NCBI GenBank assembly: GCA_016704485.1
Contig: JADJAA010000001.1
Span: forward strand, 1,302,001-1,366,000
Direction of reading: 5' to 3'
From: Flavobacteriales bacterium
GTDB lineage: Bacteria; Bacteroidota; Bacteroidia; Flavobacteriales_F; PHOS-HE28
Length of the DNA: 64,000 nucleotides
Shown here: piece by piece, positions 26,572 to 34,304 of the stretch
How positions within the stretch are numbered: position 1 is the stretch's first letter
Layout of the letters: the number at the start of each line of letters is the position of its first letter
Notes under the pieces: generated by a model
What the model was told of the DNA's origin: nothing
The model's input: only the letters and a program-made list of their open reading frames with translations
Database searches by the model: none
Translations under genes and position numbers: made by a program

Positions 26572-26700
26572 ATGGAACCGAAGTACCTCACCTTGATACA
26601 AGCTGCTGCAATTGCTGCACTTCTCGCGATCGTTGTTGTGACCTACGAACCACCTACGGATCAGATCTCTTCCGAAGCCAAGGTTGCAGTAACACGTTGA
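26572..26700 (+). CDS. Possible small single-helix membrane peptide (42 aa)
   Basis: The only credible reading in the 471-base stretch between the regulator and ispG (26417-26887). It begins MEPKYLTLIQAAAIA, has one hydrophobic helix (about residues 6-24) and a polar tail ending EAKVAVTR. There is no clear ribosome site or promoter. The rest of the stretch holds an inverted repeat (CCAAGGA 26450-26456 with TCCTTGG 26473-26479) and the long hairpin at 26842. It could be chance. Confidence 0.3.
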   Translation: MEPKYLTLIQAAAIAALLAIVVVTYEPPTDQISSEAKVAVTR

Positions 26701-26841
26701 GCGACCAGTATGCTGGAGCCGTTCATGAGGACGATCAATTCCCTTTAGAACGGTTTTCCACGGTTACTTTTTCACGGAATTATATCAGCCGTTCTCTGCA
26801 TCCGAGGTCAGTTTACTGATCGTCAATACGTGGAACTCATT

Positions 26842-26877
26842 CAATTGCAAGGTGATGAAACCATCACCTTGCAATTG
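26842..26877. repeat. Perfect 16-bp hairpin downstream of ispG
   Basis: CAATTGCAAGGTGATG (26842-26857) and its exact complement CATCACCTTGCAATTG (26862-26877), with a four-base loop. It starts ten bases after the ispG stop on the minus strand. No T-tract follows on either strand, so it may be a non-canonical terminator or an mRNA 3'-end stabiliser. Confidence 0.7.
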
Positions 26878-26887
26878 GGTGTGAGCC

Positions 26888-28837
26888 TCACTCCATTTCC
26901 ACCCAATCTCCTCCTTTCTTGATCAGCTCAATAAGCTCATCCACAGCGTTCGCACTCGGTACGTTGCGCTTTACAACGTTCTTCTCTTTGTACAATGTGA
27001 TCACGCCCGGACCAGTTCCAACGTAGCCATAATCGGCATCGGCCATTTCGCCTGGACCGTTTACGATGCAACCCATGATACCGATCTTAACACCTTTCAG
27101 GTGACTGGTCCGTGCACGGATCTTTGCAGTCGTTTCTTGTAGATCGAACAAGGTGCGCCCACAACTTGGGCAACTGATATATTCCGTTTTACTGGTGCGC
27201 GTTCGTGTAGCTTGAAGGATGCCGAATGCAGTTCGGCAAACAAGATCCTCACGGCCACCGTCGGTGTCGGTAATGAATATTCCATCGCCGTATCCATCAA
27301 TAAAAAGCGGACCCATATCCGTACTGCTTTGCAAAACCAGGTCGTCTTTCGTGATGCTGCCATAGGAACGAGCAACGATGACCGGTACTTCACAGCCGTG
27401 TTCCATCAGTTCGAAGAACAAGCGCCGTTGTTCCGCCATGCCATGCGTGTTCTTCGTTACGATCAGCAGCACTGCTGTCTCGTCGGCCTCCAGTTTTGAA
27501 ATGAACGCTTCATCAAGATCTTGTAAGGTCGCATGTACCATGTTGAATCGTGGATGAAGTTCCACGCCATCAACGTACTCCCTCTTTTGAATGAATGGAT
27601 AATGTTGGACCTTGGTCCTATTCGTCAACCATGTTGCGTGATCCTGTAGTATGCCCAATGTCCCGGGCAATTCGAATTCAATGGTGTTCTGGCCGATGTA
27701 GGCATAGTCACATGCTTGGTCCGTAATGTTCCACTTATCCAGGGGTACGCTATACCGATAGCCCCATGCAAAGAAAGTTGCTTGCGAGATCGACTGCTTC
27801 ATACTAAGATCCGCCATAACAATAGGCACATGGCGAGCACCCATATTGAGCACTTCATGCGTGAGTCGACGTTCATGCGTAAATGGATCGACCGGACTTT
27901 TCCCGATAGCAGGGATCGCGCTATGGCCCGGACGAGCAGTGTATCGCTTGACCAATGCTTGTGCAACCGGGATCTCTGCTTCGGGATCTTCAGTAAGACT
28001 AACACGAACGGTATCGCCTAGTCCGTCCTCCAATAAAGCCCCGATGCCAGCCGCACTTTTTACGCGACCATCTTCGCCGTCTCCAGCTTCGGTCACGCCT
28101 AAATGTAAAGGGTAGTTCCAACCCTCTTCCATCATGCGATGCACCAATAAGCGATACGCTTGCACCATCACTTGCACGTTGCTGGATTTCATGCTCAACA
28201 CGATCTCGTGGTAGTTTTCATCCCTACAAATGCGCAGGAACTCAAAGGCACTTTCCACCATGCCTTGTGGCGTATCGCCATAACGATTCAGAATGCGATC
28301 GCTTAAACTTCCGTGGTTCGTACCGATGCGCATTGCGGTACCTTCTTCTTTGCAGATGCGCACTAATGGCGTAAAGCGCTCCCGGATACGTTCCAGTTCG
28401 GCTTCGTATTGTGCGTCGCTGTATTCACGTACATCGAACTTCTTTTTGTCGGCGTAATTTCCTGGGTTGACACGCACTTTTTCTACGATGCGCGCTGCGA
28501 TCTCGGCTGCATTCGGTGTGAAGTGGATGTCGGCAACAAGTGGCGCAGTGTATCCTTGCTCACGCAGTTTCTTTTTTATCACGGCCAAATTCTCCGCCTC
28601 TTTTTTACTCGGTGCAGTAATGCGAACGAGCTCGCATCCAGCTTCGATCATCCGGATACTTTGTGCAACGGTCGCCACGGTATCCATCGTGTCCGTGGTG
28701 GTCATGCTCTGCACGCGGATGGGATTCTCTCCACCGATACCGATGTCACCAACTTGTACGGATCGGGTATTCCAACGCTCGTATTGGAAGAGCGATGGGC
28801 AGTATTTATATGCAGGGATCACGATCGTATCGGGCAT
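26888..28837 (-). CDS. ispG: 4-hydroxy-3-methylbut-2-enyl diphosphate synthase (long form)
   Basis: 4Fe-4S enzyme of the MEP pathway that converts MEcPP to HMBPP. At 649 residues it is the long, insert-containing form found in Bacteroidota, Chlamydiae and plants rather than the roughly 370-residue E. coli type. N-terminal TIM-barrel segments are IRVQSMTTTDTMDT, LVADIHFTPNAAE and VRVNPGNYADKK. The middle insert spans about 300-550. Cluster cysteines are in ISCPSCGRTLFDLQ and GIMGCIVNGPGEMADADYG near the end. A DUF4230 gene lies 30 bp upstream. Confidence 0.95.
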   Translation of the reverse strand: MPDTIVIPAYKYCPSLFQYERWNTRSVQVGDIGIGGENPIRVQSMTTTDTMDTVATVAQSIRMIEAGCELVRITAPSKKEAENLAVIKKKLREQGYTAPLVADIHFTPNAAEIAARIVEKVRVNPGNYADKKKFDVREYSDAQYEAELERIRERFTPLVRICKEEGTAMRIGTNHGSLSDRILNRYGDTPQGMVESAFEFLRICRDENYHEIVLSMKSSNVQVMVQAYRLLVHRMMEEGWNYPLHLGVTEAGDGEDGRVKSAAGIGALLEDGLGDTVRVSLTEDPEAEIPVAQALVKRYTARPGHSAIPAIGKSPVDPFTHERRLTHEVLNMGARHVPIVMADLSMKQSISQATFFAWGYRYSVPLDKWNITDQACDYAYIGQNTIEFELPGTLGILQDHATWLTNRTKVQHYPFIQKREYVDGVELHPRFNMVHATLQDLDEAFISKLEADETAVLLIVTKNTHGMAEQRRLFFELMEHGCEVPVIVARSYGSITKDDLVLQSSTDMGPLFIDGYGDGIFITDTDGGREDLVCRTAFGILQATRTRTSKTEYISCPSCGRTLFDLQETTAKIRARTSHLKGVKIGIMGCIVNGPGEMADADYGYVGTGPGVITLYKEKNVVKRNVPSANAVDELIELIKKGGDWVEME

Positions 28838-28867
28838 GTGTTTGCTGTGGTCTGAGGTAAAGTGCTG

Positions 28868-29491
28868 CTATTCTACATTCAGCCGCGAACGACCATCACG
28901 GGGCGAAACATTATCCTCGAAATTCCACCCGGAGTTCTCGATCACTGCGCGCATTACCGTAAGCATCTGGTCCCGCTGTTTTGCGGCAGCCTCATAAAGA
29001 CCACTATTCTCGATCTTGTCAGAGATCAGTTGTTTTGACTCGGAATTGATCTTGGTCATATCTGCAGCAGTAAAGGCATTGAAGGCGCCTGCTTCCAGGT
29101 CGTAATAGTCCATATCGTGTTCCAATGAAAGCAACTTTGGGGTATCCATGCCCGTTAGGCGCACGGTATGCGTGGCTGTATCGAAAGCGAGTTCCATTCC
29201 TTCCAGGTCATACCCAATGCTGGCCCTTCCTTGAACTCTCACGATCGCCTGTTTCTGGAACGCTGCGAATTGCTTGAAAAATTCGAATCTCGCGTCGGCT
29301 TGCTTAAAGGTATAGAGTTCGCTGAAATCACCCTCAACGGTAACCAATTTCAGCACTGGCCGCACGCGCTCGAGCAAGATCGTGGAACTTACTTCAGTGC
29401 TGGAAGCCTCCGGCTGATAGGCTTCTCTGGTAATGAAGAACACCAATAGGCCGAACGCAGCCAGTAACACGATGCCGAACACTTTTCGCAT
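28868..29491 (-). CDS. DUF4230 domain-containing protein
   Basis: A 207-residue protein with an N-terminal membrane anchor (FGIVLLAAFGLLVFFI). The body contains KLVTVEGDFSELYTFKQ, QAIVRVQGRASIGYDLEGM and LLSLEHDMDYYDLEAGAFN, matching DUF4230, a family of unknown function with a predicted extracytoplasmic domain. A GAACTTTG box (29496-29503) ends four bases before the ATG. It is probably cotranscribed with ispG. Confidence 0.82.
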   Translation of the reverse strand: MRKVFGIVLLAAFGLLVFFITREAYQPEASSTEVSSTILLERVRPVLKLVTVEGDFSELYTFKQADARFEFFKQFAAFQKQAIVRVQGRASIGYDLEGMELAFDTATHTVRLTGMDTPKLLSLEHDMDYYDLEAGAFNAFTAADMTKINSESKQLISDKIENSGLYEAAAKQRDQMLTVMRAVIENSGWNFEDNVSPRDGRSRLNVE

Positions 29492-29545
29492 GGCGCAAAG
29501 TTCGGGGTTTTCCGGTTCCTTCCGCGTTGTGCTTGATCTGCTTGG

Positions 29546-30457
29546 TCACCCTTGGGTCAAGGGTGCTGGTGTCACCACTTCACCGCGAGCTTTCTTGCGC
29601 TGTAACCAGCCATTCACCATCAAGCATCCCAAGATCAATGCAATACCAAAGTATGATCCCAGCTTCATCTGCTCTTCCGCGCCCCAGATCATCAATGCGA
29701 TGATGATCGTGTAGATGGGTTCCAAGTTCACAGTTAGTACAACGGTGAAAGGAGACAACTGCCTCATGACGGCTATTCCAATAACGAATGCGAACGATGT
29801 GCAGACGAGACCAAGGATCAATTGATAGATGATCGTATCGGTCGGTAACTCCCACAATGGCAAAGGCAGGTCATTGGTGATGAGCAAGTAGATCCCGATC
29901 GAAAGAACGACGGCGAGCATTTCGTAGAAACCGATCCTGATCGCATTATCCCGACTCACAAGCACCGCATTTACTACGTTGAACCACGCACTTAGGAATG
30001 CGCTCAATGTGGCTACAGCAATACCAATGCGATGCTTCGATTCAATACCGAAGATCATGATCAACGCTGCAACAACGATGACCCCAAGCACTACTTCGTA
30101 CATACGGATCTTGCGTTTGAACCAGAACGGTTCCAACAAAGCAGTGAATACGGTGCTGGTACTGAGGCAAGCCGCAGCTATGCTCGCAGTGCTGAGTTTG
30201 ATGGCGGCGAAGAACGTGATCCAATGACCAGCGATGATCAAGCCGGTAAGCAAGTAATTCCGCAAATGCGGAGTAAGTGGGGATATGGTACGGCCCAACC
30301 ACCAAGCTGCCAACGCCATTCCCACCAGACCGATCACCGTGCGCGTATACACAAGGTGCAAAGGTGATTGGTCGATCAATTTGCCCAGGATCCCCGTGAA
30401 GCCCCAGATGAATACGATCAGGTGAAGGAGCAATAATGCGTTGCGGCGAGCGTGCAT
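29546..30457 (-). CDS. EamA/DMT superfamily transporter
   Basis: A 303-residue protein with ten hydrophobic helices in two EamA halves (first LLLHLIVFIWGFTGILGKL; second ATLSAFLSAWFNVVNAVLV onward) with a LEPFWFKRK loop and a second-half LEPIYT motif. These motifs typify drug/metabolite exporters of the DMT superfamily. The substrate is unknown. The region just upstream of the start is filled by a long hairpin (30461-30529). Confidence 0.88.
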   Translation of the reverse strand: MHARRNALLLLHLIVFIWGFTGILGKLIDQSPLHLVYTRTVIGLVGMALAAWWLGRTISPLTPHLRNYLLTGLIIAGHWITFFAAIKLSTASIAAACLSTSTVFTALLEPFWFKRKIRMYEVVLGVIVVAALIMIFGIESKHRIGIAVATLSAFLSAWFNVVNAVLVSRDNAIRIGFYEMLAVVLSIGIYLLITNDLPLPLWELPTDTIIYQLILGLVCTSFAFVIGIAVMRQLSPFTVVLTVNLEPIYTIIIALMIWGAEEQMKLGSYFGIALILGCLMVNGWLQRKKARGEVVTPAPLTQG

Positions 30458-30460
30458 TTT

Positions 30461-30529
30461 CAGTTGGCAGTTTCCAGTGGGCAGTTAGCAGTGTGCAATT
30501 GCCAACTGCTAATTGCCCACTGCCAACTG
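30461..30529. repeat. Long imperfect hairpin of CAGTTGGCAGT-type repeats
   Basis: The left arm (30461-30492) contains CAGTTGGCAGT and AGTGGGCAGTTAGCAG; the right arm (30505-30529) contains CTGCTAATTGCCCACT and ACTGCCAACTG. They pair with one G-T-compatible mismatch and a seven-base bulge. The units are variants of a short CAGTTGGCAGT motif that recurs within the element. It fills nearly all of the 82-base gap and abuts the EamA start codon. Confidence 0.7.
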
Positions 30530-30539
30530 GTAGATGGTT

Positions 30540-31409
30540 TCAAGGGATCGAATCCAATTTTTCCTTAAGTGCTTTGACCAACGTTTTCTGTTGTTCGACC
30601 GCTACCTTTTTACGCTCTTGGTCCTCCTCGTTCTTCTTGATCTCCAATGCCAGATCTTCGGCTTTTTTCTTCATGTCCTGCTCCTTGTCTATTGCACGAC
30701 GGTTCTTTGCGAGCGCTTTTGCCTCTTCCTTTTCCAACCCTTTTAATTCCTTCGCAAGATCCTCGTTCATGGTGCGGTTCGCTTCTTCGCGCATTGCGAT
30801 GACTTTCGGGCCCAGATCATCCATTTCGGCTCGTGTCGTGATCTGTTCCTGAGCAGCTTCAACTGCGCGCTCATTGCTCTTGATAATACTTGCTGCCGCT
30901 CGTTCCTTTTCCCGTTCCAATAGCTCCAGGTCGTTCTGCAACCGATCAAGGTCTTTTTCCGAAGCGCTAAGCTCTTGTTGTGCCAATTGGCGGCGGATCG
31001 CTGTGGAATGTCGTTGTACGAATGCCACAGCCGCTGCGTACACTTCAGAATCGCTATCGGGTCCTATATACCCATTGGTGCTTTGAATTGACACATGTGC
31101 CGTAAGCAACGGACTGCCTTTGCGCTGTTCTCCTTTCATCAGGATCCGCAAAGTGTCCCGCGATATCGAGGGGATCAAACTGCCCTCACCCGTAACCTCC
31201 TTTTTGTTCGATACGCCAATGCTGATCTTCTTCAATTCATCTTTCCAATAGCTCTCAATATATTTTGAGTTGGTGCCTTCGAAAATGAAGTTGAACGTGG
31301 GGTGTACTCCGGTGCTAAAAGCATAAGAGCCTGGGGTAACTGTGGTTTGTGCGAACGATGCACCCCAGTGCGTTAGTAAAAGCGTTAAGAGTAAGATCCG
31401 CGCGTTCAT
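30540..31409 (-). CDS. Exported coiled-coil protein of unknown function
   Basis: A 289-residue protein with a signal peptide (ends GASFAQ). Residues about 20-140 form a mixed region with VTPGSYAFSTGVHPTFNF and HVSIQSTNGYIGPD. From about 140 to the end it is a highly charged Lys/Glu/Arg-rich coiled coil. I do not recognise a family. It is 12 bp downstream of the DUF502 gene and presumably in its operon. Confidence 0.7.
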   Translation of the reverse strand: MNARILLLTLLLTHWGASFAQTTVTPGSYAFSTGVHPTFNFIFEGTNSKYIESYWKDELKKISIGVSNKKEVTGEGSLIPSISRDTLRILMKGEQRKGSPLLTAHVSIQSTNGYIGPDSDSEVYAAAVAFVQRHSTAIRRQLAQQELSASEKDLDRLQNDLELLEREKERAAASIIKSNERAVEAAQEQITTRAEMDDLGPKVIAMREEANRTMNEDLAKELKGLEKEEAKALAKNRRAIDKEQDMKKKAEDLALEIKKNEEDQERKKVAVEQQKTLVKALKEKLDSIP

Positions 31410-31421
31410 TTTGAGAGCTTT

Positions 31422-32027
31422 TTATGCAACCGGCATGCCGGATCCGGTAGGTTCTGTTTCATCATCCACCTGCGATACGCCGCCGCTAACAACGAATTTC
31501 ATTACATCTTTTGCTTTGGCATTCAGCGGTGTGATGTGACTGACCGGGACAATGAACAAATTACCGCTCCAGTTGAAGGCGTGGGGTAAGTAAACGGCTA
31601 CCTTATCTGTTCCGAGGCCTAGGTGACTGAGGTCATGCTGGGTTACGAATCCGATCCTTTCTGCATCGTAACCGTCACCAATGCGCACAAGGACAGGTCG
31701 ATCGAATTTCCGCTTGCTTCCCACTAGAGCTTCAACAAGATCCTTTAATGCATCGTACAATGTCTTCAGGAATGGGATCCGCTGTAACAATTCTTCGCCG
31801 ATCGCAGCTAATGGCTGAAAGAGGAAGGTGGTGCCTAACAGACCAGCAAGCGTAATGATCGTGATCAGGATGATCAGCCCTAGCCCGGGTATGTCCGTTT
31901 GGATGATGCCATCCAGGAATTTCAATGCGGTCCACATCGCCCAGATCATGATCGTGGCCGGAACAAGCAAAAGCAAGCCTCTGAAAAATAGGCTAAGAAC
32001 GTATTGGAATGGTCTACGAGTGTTCAT
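31422..32027 (-). CDS. DUF502 family membrane protein
   Basis: A 201-residue protein with two N-terminal membrane helices (FFRGLLLLVPATIMIWAMW and LGLIILITIITLAGLLGTTF), then a conserved soluble part: ERIPF-like LLQRIPFLKTLYDALKDLV, GFVTQHD, VAVYLPHAFNWSGNLFIVP. These are the DUF502 hallmarks. The role is unknown. It precedes the coiled-coil gene. Confidence 0.9.
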   Translation of the reverse strand: MNTRRPFQYVLSLFFRGLLLLVPATIMIWAMWTALKFLDGIIQTDIPGLGLIILITIITLAGLLGTTFLFQPLAAIGEELLQRIPFLKTLYDALKDLVEALVGSKRKFDRPVLVRIGDGYDAERIGFVTQHDLSHLGLGTDKVAVYLPHAFNWSGNLFIVPVSHITPLNAKAKDVMKFVVSGGVSQVDDETEPTGSGMPVA

Positions 32028-32049
32028 ACGAGGTCCCTTTCGGGTGGGA

Positions 32050-32057
32050 CAAATCTA
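32050..32057 (-). promoter_or_regulatory. -7 box (TAGATTTG) for DUF502
   Basis: An exact TANNTTTG match on the minus strand, 22 bases before the ATG at 32027, in the gap that separates it from the upstream kinase-hemW operon. No good -33 TTG was found. Confidence 0.45.
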
Positions 32058-32081
32058 TAAGAACGATGTTCAGCTTGTCGA

Positions 32082-32432
32082 TCACGCTCCCATTGCCTCA
32101 CGTTGCTTCTTTGTGAGCGACGCGCGAACAAGGTCATAGCTATGGTCTGCTAACTCCAGCAGTAGTTTGCCGGGGACGGATCCGTCAGTAACAATGGTGT
32201 TCCAATGTTGCTTGTTCATGTGGTATCCTCCCGTAATTCCGGGAAAACGCTCGCGTAGTTCGATCGCACGTTCTGGATCACATTTCAAGTTCACGCTCGC
32301 GAAAATGTCGGTATCCATTAACGCAAAGATCTTTCCTCCAACACGGAACGCCAAGGTGACCTTATCGAATGGAAGGTCTTCACTGAACCACTCTTTTTTA
32401 AGACAATGATCTCGGAATTCCTGTAAGGTCAT
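32082..32432 (-). CDS. MmcQ/YjbR family protein
   Basis: A 116-residue single-domain protein with the CyaY-like MmcQ/YjbR pattern: RDHCLKKEWFSEDLPF, VGGKIFALMD, VNLKCDPERAIELRERFPGI, GYHMNKQHWNTI. The family has a DNA-binding-like fold of uncertain role. Its start overlaps the cyclase stop by four bases (ATGA); it is the last gene of the operon. Confidence 0.88.
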   Translation of the reverse strand: MTLQEFRDHCLKKEWFSEDLPFDKVTLAFRVGGKIFALMDTDIFASVNLKCDPERAIELRERFPGITGGYHMNKQHWNTIVTDGSVPGKLLLELADHSYDLVRASLTKKQREAMGA

Positions 32433-33190
32433 GGGATGATCGCGTAAAGCACCGGACGGCTGGGTGCAGCGTCGTTCACGAAGTTGGCCAGTTGTATTTC
32501 CAGGAGGTAATTCCCATCCCGGATATCAGTTGGTACGTTGATCAATTCGGTAATGGTGCTTTCCTGATCCCGTGTGTGCGGATGTCCCCAGAATGCGTGG
32601 TGCGCCTCCAGCTTTCCGCCATCCTCTTCGCGGTCAACACTGGGAAGATCAAGCAATAGATGTTTTACGCCAATACTTCGTAACCATGAACACGCAGAGG
32701 CTTGGATATAGGGCGGATTGGTCCCGGTCCAGTCATGTTCCCGGTGATCAACGTAAGGCAAAGTTCTTAGAACCAAAGCCTCCGGAGGCCGTTCTGATAA
32801 GGCACTGCGTAATTGCTCCAAGGTGATCACGTTATCCACGGTTTGCCCTTCGGTCCGGCGATCCTGCGGTCGGATACTGAGCAATTGAGCGGTAAAGAAA
32901 TAACGCTTGAAAATACTGCCTACCGAATGAACGATGGGTGAAATGTGACCGACACATTCAGTGTGCGTGCCATGTCCATGCGGATTGAAGAACACATTCC
33001 GGAAATTCACTGGAGCACCTTGCTGAACGGCATAGATCGTATCCCTATTCTGAACGGGTTCCATGCGAACGGGATCAACTCCCCATGCGCGTAAATGTCC
33101 GGTTCCGGAACGAATTGGAATGGACAGGTCGAGCGGTTTTGAAAGGTCAACCTTGAACGTACGGCCGTGGTGTGAGATCTCAGCGATCAT
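32429..33190 (-). CDS. Cyclase/kynurenine-formamidase-like metal hydrolase
   Basis: A 253-residue protein from ATG 33190. The cyclase-family metal motif reads HGHGTHTECVGH (71-82), a variant of HxGTHxDxPxH with Glu in place of Asp and Gly before the last His. DLSIPIRSG and AEELRTLP-like YVDHREHDWTGTNPPYI also fit. Family members hydrolyse formamides or cyclise small molecules; no tryptophan-degradation genes are nearby, so the substrate is open. It overlaps hemW by 11 bases and the YjbR-like gene by four. Confidence 0.82.
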   Translation of the reverse strand: MIAEISHHGRTFKVDLSKPLDLSIPIRSGTGHLRAWGVDPVRMEPVQNRDTIYAVQQGAPVNFRNVFFNPHGHGTHTECVGHISPIVHSVGSIFKRYFFTAQLLSIRPQDRRTEGQTVDNVITLEQLRSALSERPPEALVLRTLPYVDHREHDWTGTNPPYIQASACSWLRSIGVKHLLLDLPSVDREEDGGKLEAHHAFWGHPHTRDQESTITELINVPTDIRDGNYLLEIQLANFVNDAAPSRPVLYAIIP

Positions 33191-34304
33191 CTTCTGGTAC
33201 GAATAGATCAGATGCAATTCGGTCCGCAAAATGACGTCCCGCTCTGCTCAAAACTAATCGCTCGGCTGTAACAAATAAATGCCTCTTCGATACATAGTTG
33301 TTTATTGCCGATGAATTGATCGTGAACGGATCTATTTCCAATTTCGAACGATCGACCCCTGAACTTGTGCGCAACCCCGTCATTAGTAGCTCATTGGTCC
33401 GTTGTGCAGGGGTGAGCTTCTCACTTTCCCAGAATCTTTGACCTTCACTGATCGCTTTCACATAACGCGCGTTGTTCGCCACATTCCATCGCCGCTCGGT
33501 TCCGTTGAACGAATGTGCTGACGGCCCTACGCCTACATACGGAACACCTTCCCAATAACTTGTATTGTGCCGCGACCAATGTCCGGGTTTTCCGAAATTG
33601 CTGATCTCGTAATGGTCCAAACCAGCTAAATCCATGCGCTCCATCAAACGGTCGAACTGCGCACTTTGCACGTCATCACCCGGCATTTGTACTGTGCCTT
33701 TTTGTACTTGATGCGCCAAAACAGTGCGCGGCTCAACGGTTAAGCAATAGGCAGAGAGATGCGGCATGCCATGATCCAATGCGATGGTAAGTTCCTCATC
33801 CCATTCGTTCAGATCCATTTGAGGTAATCCGTAGATCAGGTCAATGGTCCATGATGCGAAGCCGGCTTTGGAAATCAGTTCAATGCCCTTCATTGCTTCC
33901 GAGGCCGTATGGGCACGTCCCATGAATTTCAATCGATCTTCCCGAAAGCTTTGCGTGCCCATGCTCATGCGCGTGACCCCTGCGGCAAGCCATTGCACCA
34001 ACCGTTCCTTGGTTATGTCATCCGGATTCGCTTCCAATGTGACCTCAGCATCGATCGTAACGCTGAAAAGGGTCTTGCATTTTTCAATGAAAGAGGCGAT
34101 CCGATCCGGTTCCAGAAGGCTGGGCGTTCCACCTCCGAAATAGATCGTGCTAACAGTGCCGCTCACTTCATTTTTACGCAATTCCAACTCCAGGATCATT
34201 GCATTCAGCAATTCCGTTCTGCTTTTTACGGAAGTTGAAAAATGAAAATCGCAATAGGTGCAGGCTTGTTTGCAGAATGGCACATGAACGTAGATGCCGC
34301 TCAT
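33180..34304 (-). CDS. hemW: Radical SAM heme chaperone HemW
   Basis: A 374-residue HemN-like protein. The radical-SAM cysteines are C11, C15 and C18 (FCKQACTYCDFHF). GGGTPSLL, EANPDDITKERL, SMGTQSF and IDLIYGLPQMDLNEW follow in order. Lack of the HemN-specific N-terminal extension favours HemW, which binds heme and helps insert it into respiratory proteins, over true coproporphyrinogen oxidase. It overlaps the histidine kinase by four bases. Confidence 0.92.
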   Translation of the reverse strand: MSGIYVHVPFCKQACTYCDFHFSTSVKSRTELLNAMILELELRKNEVSGTVSTIYFGGGTPSLLEPDRIASFIEKCKTLFSVTIDAEVTLEANPDDITKERLVQWLAAGVTRMSMGTQSFREDRLKFMGRAHTASEAMKGIELISKAGFASWTIDLIYGLPQMDLNEWDEELTIALDHGMPHLSAYCLTVEPRTVLAHQVQKGTVQMPGDDVQSAQFDRLMERMDLAGLDHYEISNFGKPGHWSRHNTSYWEGVPYVGVGPSAHSFNGTERRWNVANNARYVKAISEGQRFWESEKLTPAQRTNELLMTGLRTSSGVDRSKLEIDPFTINSSAINNYVSKRHLFVTAERLVLSRAGRHFADRIASDLFVPEDDR

